A stretch of 48,335 nt of DNA from Bacteroidota bacterium (GCA_018692315.1 JABHKC010000076.1:1-48335); one strand, 5' to 3'. Positions 1 through 9,402 are shown, numbered from the stretch's first letter. Translations and numbers: made by a program. The notes: generated by a model from the sequence alone, not told the origin.

Positions 1-20
1 TCAGTGGCTTAGCCCAACAT

Positions 21-130
21 GATTTAAAACTCAATTGAGCGGAAGTATCCATACATTATAGCTTCAAAAAAAATGCGAAAAAAATATCAACTTTTTCGCA
101 TTTTTTTTTGGCTCAACTGAGCCTTAAATC
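21..130. repeat. Long inverted-repeat element (possible MITE or nested hairpin)
   Basis: The segment at 21-41 and the reverse complement of 110-130 agree at about 18 of 21 positions (both read GATTTAA..CTCA.TTGAGC). Between them is a second, perfect hairpin (66-108). The whole is a nested palindrome of 110 bp. It ends about 7 bp from the point where recognisable IS1 transposase homology stops, so it may have truncated that gene or be part of an element end. Neither is proven. Confidence 0.5.
66..109. terminator. Bidirectional hairpin with A/T tails
   Basis: An A-run plus ATGCG and five or more A's pairs perfectly with TTTTTCGCAT plus a T-run across a nine-base loop. The T-run on one strand and A-run on the other would let it work as an intrinsic terminator in both directions. 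It could equally be only the core of the surrounding inverted repeat. Confidence 0.45.
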
Positions 131-137
131 CTATGAT

Positions 138-535
138 GTTACCAACAAAGAAGTTGATGAATCTTTTTCCAAATCTATCAATAGCGACCCAACTCCAACT
201 GTTTTATTTTTATTTTTAATATAGCTATTCACTTCTTCAAGATCGACAAATTTTATTGAATTATTATCTGACTTTAATCCTTTAACATTATCTCCAAAGT
301 CTCTAATCCAATTTAAGATTGATACATTACTTACGTCTAAAATTCGACCTATTGAACGAAATCCTAAACCCTCTAAATACAGTTGTAATGCCTTTCTTTT
401 GGTTGCTCTTGAATATTCTCCAGAACGATTTTCAACTGTGTAGTTATAGCCACATTCTTTGCATTTGTATCTTTGTAAACCCTTTGCAAATCCATTTTTC
501 ACTCTATCTGTGCAATTACATTTTAAACATTTCAT
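138..535 (-). pseudogene. IS1-family transposase remnant (InsA/InsB-like, frameshifted, truncated)
   Basis: Starting at 535 the frame encodes a CxxC...CxxC zinc finger (MKCLKCNCTDRVKNGF, then YKCKECGYNYT) followed by a helix-turn-helix (YLEGLGFRSIGRILDVSN), the normal N-terminus of IS1-type transposases. After the run at about 195-215 the frame changes: the -1 frame reads SWVAIDRFGKRFINFFVGN, the start of the IS1 catalytic half. The canonical A-AAA-AAC slippery heptamer of IS1 is not present (the site reads AAT AAA ACA), so decay is more likely than programmed frameshifting. Homology stops near 138 beside the inverted repeat, so most of the catalytic domain is missing. I chose the start at 535 because the upstream extension to 586 shows no family character. 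Confidence 0.75.
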
Positions 536-777
536 AATTTTTTTTAGACAAAGATAATAAATCAATACTAATTTAGCAATGCCCATTTGTTAAATAAATA
601 TTATAATTGCTTGTTTAAATATTACAGCAAAATAGTAATCAGAAACTAATCAGTGTACACAAAAGCAATAGTTTAAACGGATGAAAAAAATCACACCTTA
701 AACATCTGTCCGAAATTTGGGGAGTATTATAGTAATTGGTGGATGCCCCTTATACAACAAAAAGTTTCAGCTTACTA

Positions 778-2277
778 TTAATACAGATATCTGTGGCAAT
801 CGGTACAAATGGACGTCTTCCATTCTTCTTCTATATCAACAGGATGTATAAAATCCAGTGAATCATCAAAGGGAACGGAAACTAGATTTTCATTCAATCC
901 TTGTTGTAAGATGGTATGACATAGATTGCAATCCCTTCGAATTAACTTTCCATTTTCTGCTTTATGATTGCCATCGTGACACCTGAAACAGCCATTGTAT
1001 TCAACGTGTCCAAGATGATTTGGATAAGTATCCCAACTGGATCCCATTTTCGGGAAGTTATTCGCAGTATATGCATCTATTATTCCTTGTATGCTATGTT
1101 TGATTAATTGCTGTTGGTGAGCAAAAAATTCAGGGTAATTATTTCTGCACGATTCATTAATTGCATTTGCAATAATTGCCCGAGCCGTATCATAGTTGTC
1201 ATAGGAATCAGTAAATAGCTCCATTGCTATTTTCTTTATCTCTGGAATATCAGATGATATATCACCTTTAGATATTGCATTATCAATATAATCTTGAGGT
1301 GTCAAAAACTGATGTGATGGCCTATTATGACAATCCATGCAGTCCATTGTTCTGGGAGAGCTGGTGTTTATAGTCTCTTCATCCATAGGATCTTCTATGT
1401 CATTATATACTGTAGTATCACCAGTTTCCAAATTAATGTATTTTACCCATCCGATATATTCACGGTCTGGAGTTGATTCAATGTATTCTATTTTAATATT
1501 TCTGTTTATATGCCAGTGAATTCCCTCGCTATTTCCTTGTGAGCCATGTGATGGACCGATTTTCATTAAATATGAAATATTCCATTGCGTATTGAGGCTA
1601 TCCGCTAAATAATGAATCTCGTTACGAATTCGATTAGGATAAAATTTCTCAGGCCAGTGACACTGTTCGCAAGTTTCCCGGGCAGGTCTAAGGCTGGTTA
1701 TTGGAGTTGGAATGGGTTTTGGGTATTTGTCGAATAAAACTGCATAAACCTGATATAATCCTGACATCTTCGATTTAACATACCAATCGGCACCTGGGCC
1801 AACATGACATTCAACACATTTCACGTGAGCATGAGCAGAAGTTTGATATGTAGAATATTCAGGTTCCATAACCTGATGGCAGAGCCCTCCACAAAATCGA
1901 TTTGATTCAGTATAATGGAAAGCTTCATAACTGCCAATACTTGTTAAAATCAGGAATAATATTGTTCCTACAACAAATATTATTGCAGCGTTTCTGTGCT
2001 TAGGGTTATTCATATCAATAACCATATGTGTAGGAGTTATTTCAGATTTGCCTTGTTTGATTTTTCGCACTCTCATTAACATGCCAATAGGAATCAAAAC
2101 AAGACCAAGAATGAGAAGTCCGGGGAATAACATATATAATAGTAAACCAATATAAGTTCCACCATCCATAAAAAAGGATGTGAGTATATAAATAAATAGA
2201 ATTAGTAAAAGACTAATAGCAGTAATTATTGTTCCTACATAGGAAGTTCGATTGTAATAGGATTCTGGTAATTTCAT
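778..2277 (-). CDS. Seven-haem NapC/NirT-family membrane cytochrome c (ImcH-like)
   Basis: Predicted inner-membrane quinol-oxidising cytochrome passing electrons to the periplasm. Three hydrophobic segments are visible (about residues 14-36, 41-67 and 97-115), then a periplasmic domain with seven c-type haem motifs: CGGLCH (129-134, an unusual CX3CH), CVECH (154), CEQCH, CMDCH, CFRCH, CNLCH and CTDCH at the extreme C-terminus. The block around the first two haems (CGGLCHQVMEPEYSTY, then ECHVGPGADWYVKSK) is typical of the NapC/NirT/NrfH quinol dehydrogenase fold. Length (499 aa), haem count and three membrane segments resemble Geobacter ImcH, used for extracellular or high-potential respiration. 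That parallel is from family knowledge, not a search. No partner cytochrome, porin or reductase lies beside it, so the terminal acceptor is unknown. Confidence 0.85.
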   Translation of the reverse strand: MKLPESYYNRTSYVGTIITAISLLLILFIYILTSFFMDGGTYIGLLLYMLFPGLLILGLVLIPIGMLMRVRKIKQGKSEITPTHMVIDMNNPKHRNAAIIFVVGTILFLILTSIGSYEAFHYTESNRFCGGLCHQVMEPEYSTYQTSAHAHVKCVECHVGPGADWYVKSKMSGLYQVYAVLFDKYPKPIPTPITSLRPARETCEQCHWPEKFYPNRIRNEIHYLADSLNTQWNISYLMKIGPSHGSQGNSEGIHWHINRNIKIEYIESTPDREYIGWVKYINLETGDTTVYNDIEDPMDEETINTSSPRTMDCMDCHNRPSHQFLTPQDYIDNAISKGDISSDIPEIKKIAMELFTDSYDNYDTARAIIANAINESCRNNYPEFFAHQQQLIKHSIQGIIDAYTANNFPKMGSSWDTYPNHLGHVEYNGCFRCHDGNHKAENGKLIRRDCNLCHTILQQGLNENLVSVPFDDSLDFIHPVDIEEEWKTSICTDCHRYLY

Positions 2278-2346
2278 AGTTATTTGTAGTTTAGTTTAGT
2301 AATTTAATTTTCATATAATTCATTATTATTTAGATTGATATACTTT

Positions 2347-3822
2347 TCAAAATATCTCAGAAACCGGCGTTTTATTATTGCCACTTCCATTCGTAATATT
2401 AGTATGTGCAATGTTTCTTATCATACCGTTGAAAATAAAAAAGTGAAAAGGTAAAGTTATTCCCCAATACATTCTACCAAATACACCCTTAGGTCGGAAA
2501 GTAGCAATTTGATGTAATACATTGTTCTGATCAATTTTAAACTCAAGCCAAGCTTCACCTGGAAGTTTCATTTCAGCAAAGAGTAAAAGTCTATTTTCTT
2601 GTCTGCTATCGTAAATAACACGCCAGAAATCAATGGCAGCACCTACATGAATATCAGTAGGATGCTTCCTCCCCCTTGAGAGTCCTACACCACCTACCAA
2701 TCGGTCGAAAAATCCTCTGATTTTCCATAGCCAGGTAGCATAATACCAGCCTCTTTCACCGCCTATTGACCAGATATTCTCAACAACTTGTTCTGGGTTT
2801 TCGACTTTAATTGACTTTCTGTCCATATAACAACCAAACTGTGGAACTTCAATATGCTCTGAAAGCTTTAAACTCAAATTTGAATCGTGTACTGGATCTT
2901 TCCAACTTGATATTACCATATTTTGTTTAATCTTAACAAAAGCACTCTCTATGGCCTCTTTGTAAGAAATGGGATGAATATCAAGAAGCTTTTCAAGATC
3001 ATTATTTTTACAAACTACCTCATGTTTCATGCTTTGAACCAGATTGGTGGCTAAGCGAAAAGTGGTGGATGTAATAAAGAAAAGCCAGTAAGAAGAAAAG
3101 CGAGTTGTCATAATTGGGACTGTAATAATTCTTCGTTTTAATTTTCTTACACTGGCATATTGCAATAACATTTCCTTGTAGGTAAGGATCTCAGGTCCAC
3201 CAATATCAAACGATTGGTTCATGCACTTTTCATTAAAAAGGACTTTTGAAAGATAAGAACTTATGTCTCTAATGGCTATAGGTTGAGATCTCGTAAGTAC
3301 CCATTTGGGAGTTATCATCAAGGGTAATTTTTCAACTATATCTCGTATAATCTCAAAAGATGCACTTCCGGATCCAACAATAATTCCTGTTCGCAATACC
3401 GTAATATTGTAATTTCCTGAAACAAGGATTTTTTCGACATTTTTTCTTGAAGCAAGATGATTTGAAAGTTCAGCTTGATTTACAATTCCGCTAAGATAGA
3501 TTACATGCTTTGCACTTGTACGATTAATATAATCCCTGAAATGCAGTGCACAGCTCGATTCAAGATTGTAAAAACTGTTGGCAGAAGCTTCCATTGAATG
3601 TATTAGGTAATAGGCTGCATCAATATCAAGTGGTAAAACTTTTAAAGACTGAGGGTCTAAAAAATCTACTTCAATAATTTCTACCTTTTGTAAAATACTT
3701 GAACTTACATCAAGTCTTCTTTTATCTCGAACACAGCATATGACTTTATAATCCAGATTTATTAGAACAATCAATAGTCTTCTTGCTACATATCCTGTAG
3801 CTCCTGTTAATAATATCCTCAT
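2347..3822 (-). CDS. SDR-type NAD(P)-binding protein with DUF2867 domain
   Basis: The N-terminus is an atypical short-chain dehydrogenase (NmrA-like) Rossmann fold: beta strand plus TGATGYVARR in the first 15 residues, a conserved YYLIHSM segment near residue 75, and RTGIIVGSGS near 145. The C-terminal third (from about residue 340: ENIWSIGGERGWYYATWLW, then GRKHPTDIHVGAAIDFWRV) matches the DUF2867 half that usually follows this Rossmann domain. 491 aa is the usual length of the fusion. The substrate is unknown. It lies 69 bp upstream (in transcription) of the cytochrome gene and may be cotranscribed with it. Confidence 0.8.
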   Translation of the reverse strand: MRILLTGATGYVARRLLIVLINLDYKVICCVRDKRRLDVSSSILQKVEIIEVDFLDPQSLKVLPLDIDAAYYLIHSMEASANSFYNLESSCALHFRDYINRTSAKHVIYLSGIVNQAELSNHLASRKNVEKILVSGNYNITVLRTGIIVGSGSASFEIIRDIVEKLPLMITPKWVLTRSQPIAIRDISSYLSKVLFNEKCMNQSFDIGGPEILTYKEMLLQYASVRKLKRRIITVPIMTTRFSSYWLFFITSTTFRLATNLVQSMKHEVVCKNNDLEKLLDIHPISYKEAIESAFVKIKQNMVISSWKDPVHDSNLSLKLSEHIEVPQFGCYMDRKSIKVENPEQVVENIWSIGGERGWYYATWLWKIRGFFDRLVGGVGLSRGRKHPTDIHVGAAIDFWRVIYDSRQENRLLLFAEMKLPGEAWLEFKIDQNNVLHQIATFRPKGVFGRMYWGITLPFHFFIFNGMIRNIAHTNITNGSGNNKTPVSEIF

Positions 3823-4009
3823 TAGTTTTTCAGCTCTTTATAATTGTTATTTTTATGTCTTGGAATTGTCTTTTTTTTGAGTTTTGTTTGATTTTAGAGA
3901 TTCCCTGTTTATTTTCCTTCTCCTTCCAAAACCCTCGAATTATTAAAATAAATCGGTAAATCCTACCTAATAAACCCAGCAAATTCAGTAATAATTTCGT
4001 AATTTCATC

Positions 4010-4325
4010 TTTATTAATTTATAAAATATGTAAAGATAAAAAAAGAAATGAATTTCTGTAATGAATGGTCTGAAATATTTAGCAAAATGCAAAAAATGCT
4101 TTGGGCGAGCAATCAAAATTGAAAAACTCTCAAATGAAAATAATCAATTTCAACATTTACATGAAATTCAGAAAACAAACCAGATATTTAGTTTCCTCCC
4201 AAAATCCGCAAATTATTAAAAACAAATAAGCCAAATCCTTCACTATAAGTCTGCTGGCTTGGGTTTAGTTCAATCCCGATTTTTCATCGGGATTCAGTAA
4301 TTTTATGCTGTTTTTATATTCTTAA
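4010..4325 (-). repeat. Gene-3'-end repeat, copy 1 (minus orientation)
   Basis: Read on the minus strand, this begins TTAAGAATATAAAAACAGC, overlapping the stop codon of the DUF4328 gene. It continues through a CCCGAT...ATCGGG hairpin, a CCAAGCC segment, AAGGATTTGGCTTAT, TAATAATTTG, and ends around TCTTTACAT...AATAAAGAT. The same succession occurs at 32336-32585, and a diverged shorter copy is at 37989-38067. All three copies follow directly after a stop codon. The rest of this 500-bp intergenic stretch (3823-4010) shows nothing else that I can support. Confidence 0.7.
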
Positions 4326-5026
4326 GAGTTATCACCAGTATTTATTTTTTCAAATAATAGTGTTTCATCTTGAGATATTTGTTTTATCATCATTAATGTC
4401 AATATAGCTGCAATAATGTCCAAAAAGTCCGAAACCATATAGGCTTGAGTGGAAGTTATCATTTGTTCAATTGTATCATCTTTGAAGATTGATTTAAGAG
4501 CAAATTGTCCAACATAGTTTGCTATTAAAAACAGTGCCAACCAAAATTCAAGAATTGTCTGTTTTGAAGCCGACTTATATTCAGGAAGTATCTCTGTCAA
4601 TATATTTCTTGTCTTCTTTACAATTTCTTTTGTTATTTTATAAGGTCTATAAAGGCTAACTATTGGAATACAGAAACTCCAAACTGCCATAGTTTCAGAA
4701 TATTCGAGGTTTATAACCGGAATTCTGTGGAGATTTCCGTACGCTCGCCTAAACCAGTTAAGAAATAACACTATTGAGACAATGTATAATCCAGATTGTA
4801 GTATGCCAATTACGCCCACTATTAAGTCATTAAATTCCGCTTCTTGGTAGCAATAAATTCCACCATCTCTTATCCTTTCAAGTAAATCAAATTCATAATA
4901 ACCCAATATAACTGCAATTAGATTCACGATACAAATCCCCCAAAAAATATTAATTATCAGTTTTGCCCTTCTTGAATTGTCTTATAATTCAATTCTGTCA
5001 GTATCTTGGTTTTGTATATGTTCCAT
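4322..5026 (-). pseudogene. DUF4328 membrane protein gene interrupted by an in-frame TAA
   Basis: The frame encodes several hydrophobic helices and the DUF4328 signatures FLNWFRRAYGNLHRI, then MAVWSFCIPIVSLYRPY and LEFWLALFLIANYVGQFALK. The longest uninterrupted frame starts only at a GTG (4927), inside the first membrane helix. The normal N-terminus continues upstream in the same frame (DNSRRAKLIINIFWG) to a TAA at 4982-4984. Beyond that stop the frame stays open to an ATG at 5026 (MEHIQNQDTDRIEL). A single AAA-to-TAA change would explain it. The gene is therefore probably inactivated, or the base is a sequencing error. The function of DUF4328 is unknown. Confidence 0.7.
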
Positions 5027-5131
5027 ATTATTGTTTATATTAGTGGTTGGAGTAGAGCCTGATAGCCTATTCATATTTTTTCCCACAAAAAAAAGAAAAT
5101 TATTGAGTCCTAATAAAATTAATTATCAATA

Positions 5132-5164
5132 TTTCGGCAAGATTGACAAAAAGAAGTACATTTG
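5132..5164 (+). promoter_or_regulatory. Bacteroidota-type promoter for the Gfo/Idh gene
   Basis: TACATTTG at 5157-5164 fits the -7 box TAnnTTTG. A weak -33 candidate (TTTC) lies 21 bp upstream. Transcription would begin around 5171, downstream of the long in-frame extension, which supports the start at 5181. Confidence 0.5.
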
Positions 5165-5180
5165 CAGAAAACAATTTGGA

Positions 5181-6170
5181 ATGGTTAAAATTGGTGTTTT
5201 AGGAGCAGGCTTTTTAGGAAGAATTCATATTAATCTTCTAAAAAAAATTGCAGATTTCGAACTTGTTGGTTTTTACGACCCCGATAAAAAAAATACTGAA
5301 AAAGCTATCAGTGAATATAATGTCAAATCCTTCGAATCTATTGATAGTCTGTTAGATGCAGTAGATGCAATTGATATTGTAACTCCAACCGTTTCGCATT
5401 ACGATTGTGCAGTGAAAGCTTTAAAAATGTCGAAACATATTTTCATCGAAAAGCCAATTACAAACACATTAGACGAAGCGGCCAGCCTTCTGAAACTCAC
5501 AAAGGAAGCCGGAATAATTGTACAGGTTGGACATGTCGAAAGGTTTAATCCGGCATTTATTGCTGCCAAACCCTACCTCAAAAATCCGATGTTCATAGAA
5601 TCGCACCGATTGGCACAATTCAATCCTCGCGGCACGGACGTTCCTGTAGTTCTGGATCTTATGATTCACGATATTGATATTGTTTTGAGCCTGGTTAAAT
5701 CTAACATAAAACGAATAAGTGCAAATGGTTTGGCGGTTTTGAGCAATACTCCAGACATTGCAAGTGCAAGAATAGAATTTACTAATGGTTGTGTTGCAAA
5801 CCTTACAGCAAGCCGTATTTCGATGAATAATATGCGTAGAAGCAGATTATTTCAAAAAGATGCCTTCATATCATTAGATTTTTTGAACAAAAAAACTGAG
5901 GTTTTTATGATTAAGAAAAAAAATGGCAATAAAACCAATACTTTTCATATGAATATTGACCTTGGGAACGACAAAGGTGAGAAAATCATTTATATTGAGA
6001 AGCCCAAAATTATTGAAAATAATGCCATAGAAGATGAGTTAATTGGCTTTTATTCAGCTATTAAAAACAAAACTACTCCTTTGGTTTCTATAGATGATGG
6101 TTATTCTGCTCTAAACATCGCACATTCTATTCTCGACAAAGTTAAGTCTTTTGAGGATTTGAAGATTTGA
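5181..6170 (+). CDS. Gfo/Idh/MocA-family NAD(P)-dependent oxidoreductase
   Basis: A 329-residue soluble dehydrogenase. The N-terminal Rossmann fold opens with MVKIGVLGAGFLGRIH (GxGxxG). The family EKP motif (FIEKPITNT) is near residue 95, followed by VGHVERFNP and a second domain with DLMIHDIDIVLSL. The frame is open upstream to 4977, but that extension is hydrophobic, has no family homology and precedes the likely promoter, so I chose 5181. Relatives act on sugars and UDP-sugars, for example in lipid A or cell-surface glycan synthesis. The downstream envelope gene at 7503 suggests, weakly, a cell-surface role here. Confidence 0.85.
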   Translation: MVKIGVLGAGFLGRIHINLLKKIADFELVGFYDPDKKNTEKAISEYNVKSFESIDSLLDAVDAIDIVTPTVSHYDCAVKALKMSKHIFIEKPITNTLDEAASLLKLTKEAGIIVQVGHVERFNPAFIAAKPYLKNPMFIESHRLAQFNPRGTDVPVVLDLMIHDIDIVLSLVKSNIKRISANGLAVLSNTPDIASARIEFTNGCVANLTASRISMNNMRRSRLFQKDAFISLDFLNKKTEVFMIKKKNGNKTNTFHMNIDLGNDKGEKIIYIEKPKIIENNAIEDELIGFYSAIKNKTTPLVSIDDGYSALNIAHSILDKVKSFEDLKI

Positions 6171-6396
6171 GCATTTGGAGGAAGCATTTTTTAATAATCA
6201 AATTGTGAGCTAATATAGCAGCGTATAGAATTTTAATTTGAAAAGTATTTTTATTCGTTATTTGTAAAATAAATAGTGATTATGGAAAGTAGGAATTTGA
6301 TTTTAGAATTTAGCTTTAAACCTGAAACAACGATTTTAGATAATTTGAAAAGTATCAGCAATATTTTTCAAAAACAATAATCACTTCAAATCACAA

Positions 6397-7485
6397 ATGT
6401 TGACAAATCCCAATATCATGATTTATAATACTCACATTCACATTTTTAAAACAGAAGATATTCCTGTTAAATTTCTTCCCTTGAAGTTGGTTAGATTTTT
6501 TGCGTCAAAATCAGGCTCGTTTTTTGCCTCCAAAATCCTGAACAATATAAATCCATTCTCAAACAAAGACATTTTCGATAGATACAAAAAATTTATGAGT
6601 ATTGGGAATTTAGATTCGCAAGAAGCAATTTTTGACGAATGCCAGAAATTTTATCCCCCCGATACAAAATTTGTGGTTTTGCCCATGGATATGGCATTTA
6701 TGGAAGCCGGAAAAGTTATCAGACCATATGAAAACCAAATTGAAGAACTTGCAAAACTTGCACAAAAAAATGAAAAAATTCTTCCATTTCTCCATATTGA
6801 CCCTCGACGAAAAGGAATTTTCGATTTTCTGAAAAAGTGTGTCGAAGATTGGAATTTTAAAGGTATAAAACTTTATCCACCGCTTGGCTATTTTCCTTAC
6901 GATAAAAGACTGTATCCTATTTATGAATATTGCGAAAACAACAATCTGCCGGTAATTAGCCATTGCAGTCCGTACAATTCTGTGCATTTCAGAGGAAAAA
7001 AAGAAAACTTGTTTAAATTGCTTTCTGAAGCTAAAATCAAGATTGAGACGGAAGGGAAAAACAATAAAGAATTATGTTATTATTTTGCCCATCCGAAAAA
7101 CTACGAATATGTTTTAAAAGATTTCATGAAACTTAAAATAAACCTTGCTCATTTTGGCTCAGACTATTTTTGGGACAGGTTTTTAGATTCGCCTAAAGAG
7201 AAAGAAAATTGGTTTTCGATAATCAGAAATATGATAGTTGAATATGAAAATTTATATACAGACACCTCATTTACTCTGAATAATCAGAACTACTTTTCTT
7301 TATTTAAAGTTTTGTTGGCAAACCAAAAAATAAGAGATAAAATTTTGTTTGGCTCCGACTATTACATGGTTGAAACTCAAACGAATGAGAGAAGGTTTAG
7401 TTTAGATTTACGAGCCTTCATAGGGGAGAATAATTTTAATATTATAGCACGAAAAAATCCAAAAAGGTTTTTAGGCATAAAATAA
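6397..7485 (+). CDS. Amidohydrolase-superfamily (TIM-barrel) metal-dependent hydrolase
   Basis: The N-terminus carries the HxH metal-binding motif (YNTHIHIF, residues about 9-16). VISHCSPYNS, an NLAHFGSDYFW segment and FGSDYYMVET supply later conserved His/Asp positions of the amidohydrolase_2-type barrel, and FKGIKLYPPLGYFPYD is typical of that branch. Length (362 aa) is normal. The substrate is unknown. Translation could begin at 6397 or at 6418 (MIYNTHIHIF), where the domain starts. The 226-bp gap upstream holds a possible 32-codon frame (6282-6380) with no recognised homology. Only 17 bp separate this gene from the next, so they probably form an operon. Confidence 0.75.
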   Translation: MLTNPNIMIYNTHIHIFKTEDIPVKFLPLKLVRFFASKSGSFFASKILNNINPFSNKDIFDRYKKFMSIGNLDSQEAIFDECQKFYPPDTKFVVLPMDMAFMEAGKVIRPYENQIEELAKLAQKNEKILPFLHIDPRRKGIFDFLKKCVEDWNFKGIKLYPPLGYFPYDKRLYPIYEYCENNNLPVISHCSPYNSVHFRGKKENLFKLLSEAKIKIETEGKNNKELCYYFAHPKNYEYVLKDFMKLKINLAHFGSDYFWDRFLDSPKEKENWFSIIRNMIVEYENLYTDTSFTLNNQNYFSLFKVLLANQKIRDKILFGSDYYMVETQTNERRFSLDLRAFIGENNFNIIARKNPKRFLGIK

Positions 7486-7502
7486 AAGTGAATAAAGAAT
7501 AA

Positions 7503-9332
7503 ATGAAATTGCGAATTTTCTTTTTAGTGAAATATTCATTTTTTTGGATATTTTATTTCATAATAATGAAAGCCATTTTTTTGGCATACAATTATTCACT
7601 TACAGCTGAATTGCCTGTAAACGACATTTTTCTGATTTTTTACCATGGCTTAAAAATTGATTTTTCTACCATTGGCTATTTTCTAATATTCCCAAGTTTA
7701 CTGATAATATTTTCAGTAGTTTTTTCTAATATTCATTTCTTAAAAATCATAAAAATATATAGCTTGCTGCTGATAATTCTGGCAACCATTCTCACAGTTA
7801 TCGATATGGAATTGTATAGAAACTGGGGTTTCAGACTCGACAAAACGCCCCTGCAATACATTTCAAATCCGAAAGAAATGATGGCTTCAACTGATTTGTT
7901 GTTAGTAATACTTTTAAGTTTGGCAACAATTTTCATTAGCTTTATATTTATACTGATTTACAATAAATTACATAAGGCAAAAATTGCAAAAGTTAAAGTA
8001 AGAAAGACACTAAATATAACGTTATTGATAATCATTTTCTTCAGTCTGATAATCCCAATTCGAGGAGGCTTTGGCGTTTCTACTATGAATATTGGAAGCG
8101 TATATTTTCATAAAAACCTTTACGCAAACCATGCAGCAATAAATTTGGTTTGGAATGTAATCTACTCTCTTACAAAAACTTCCGATCTAAATTCCTTTAA
8201 GTTCTTTGAACCAAAAAAAGCAACAGAGATTTTTGAAAAACTTCATTCCAATAATGACATTGATGAAAAAATTACAAACTCAAAAAATCCAAATATTATC
8301 ATAATTATTTTAGAAAGCTTCAGTTCTAAAATAATTGAACCATTAGGTGGAAAACGTGGAGTTACTCCTAATTTGAATAAATTGTGCAACGAAGGGATAT
8401 TGTTCAATAATTTTTATGCTTCGGGCGACAGATCTGATAAAGGAATTGTATCAATTTTGAGTGGTTTTCCGGCTCAACCGACTAATTCAATAATTAAATT
8501 TGCAAACAAAACACAAAACCTTCCATTCTTGAGTAAAGATTTAAAAAAAGTTGGATATAAATCAACATTTTATTATGGTGGCGACTTGAATTTTGCAAAT
8601 ATGCGATCATATTTTGTGAATGGGGAATTCGATGAAATTATAGACAAATCCAGTTTCAGAAAAAAGGACAACAATTCTAAATGGGGAGTTCATGATCATA
8701 TTGTTTTCGATAAATTATATAAAGATATTGTTAGTTCAAAAACTCAATTCTTTAAAGTGATTTTCACTTTGAGTAGCCACGAACCATTCGATGTTCCATT
8801 AAAATCGGAATTTGATGGCGAAGATGAGGGTAGCCGTTTTTTAAATTCAGCCAATTACACAGACAGATTTTTAGGAAATTTTATCAATAAACTAAAACAA
8901 ACTGAAAAGTGGGATAATACACTTATAGCAATAGTTTCCGACCATGGAAGCAGATTGCCGAACAATACGCAATACTATGAATTGGAAAAGTTCAAAATAC
9001 CTTTTCTATTGATAGGAGGAGCTATCACTAAAGCATCGACTGTAGTTTCAACAATAGCCTCTCAGACCGATATTCCAAAAATAATTTTGAATCAACTTGA
9101 AATTCCTTCAGAGAAATATTTGTTTAGCAAAAGCTTTTTTAATACCGATCCTTCATCATTTGCATTTTTTTGCTTTAACAATGGTTTTGGATTTGTTACT
9201 GAAAATTCTCAAATTGTTTACGATAATATTGGAGAAAAATTAATTCTCGATCAAGGTATCGCATCTGAAGAAAACCTAAGAAACGGGAAAGCATATCTTC
9301 AAGTTGTTGAAAGTCATTTCAATAAGCATTAA
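7503..9332 (+). CDS. LTA-synthase-like membrane sulfatase-fold transferase
   Basis: 609 residues: about five N-terminal membrane helices (roughly residues 5-190), then an extracytoplasmic sulfatase/alkaline-phosphatase-fold domain. Metal-site and catalytic landmarks are IIIILESFSS, RGVTPNLNKL, a nucleophile region GDRSDKGIVSILSGFP, SSHEPFDVP and IVSDHGSR. The family transfers phosphoglycerol or phosphoethanolamine groups to envelope glycans or lipids. In Gram-positive LtaS the nucleophile is Thr (in GKTSD); the aligned position here appears to be Ser or displaced (DRSDKG). Gram-negative relatives have varied substrates, so the product is left open. Confidence 0.8.
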   Translation: MKLRIFFLVKYSFFWIFYFIIMKAIFLAYNYSLTAELPVNDIFLIFYHGLKIDFSTIGYFLIFPSLLIIFSVVFSNIHFLKIIKIYSLLLIILATILTVIDMELYRNWGFRLDKTPLQYISNPKEMMASTDLLLVILLSLATIFISFIFILIYNKLHKAKIAKVKVRKTLNITLLIIIFFSLIIPIRGGFGVSTMNIGSVYFHKNLYANHAAINLVWNVIYSLTKTSDLNSFKFFEPKKATEIFEKLHSNNDIDEKITNSKNPNIIIIILESFSSKIIEPLGGKRGVTPNLNKLCNEGILFNNFYASGDRSDKGIVSILSGFPAQPTNSIIKFANKTQNLPFLSKDLKKVGYKSTFYYGGDLNFANMRSYFVNGEFDEIIDKSSFRKKDNNSKWGVHDHIVFDKLYKDIVSSKTQFFKVIFTLSSHEPFDVPLKSEFDGEDEGSRFLNSANYTDRFLGNFINKLKQTEKWDNTLIAIVSDHGSRLPNNTQYYELEKFKIPFLLIGGAITKASTVVSTIASQTDIPKIILNQLEIPSEKYLFSKSFFNTDPSSFAFFCFNNGFGFVTENSQIVYDNIGEKLILDQGIASEENLRNGKAYLQVVESHFNKH

Positions 9333-9402
9333 TTTCCAGGCTTTCAGCTCAATTGCTTTAGCCGGGTTTTCAATTAAAAAGTATTTGCCTGAAATTCAAA
9401 CC

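Noticed and set aside
4273-4296. CCCGAT...ATCGGG hairpin as an intrinsic terminator of the DUF4328 gene
   Set aside because: No T-run follows it on the minus strand, and the hairpin is part of the repeat family found at 32336 and 37989.
4977-5180. N-terminal extension of the Gfo/Idh gene
   Set aside because: Hydrophobic, no family similarity, contains the promoter-like box at 5157, and overlaps the broken DUF4328 gene on the other strand.
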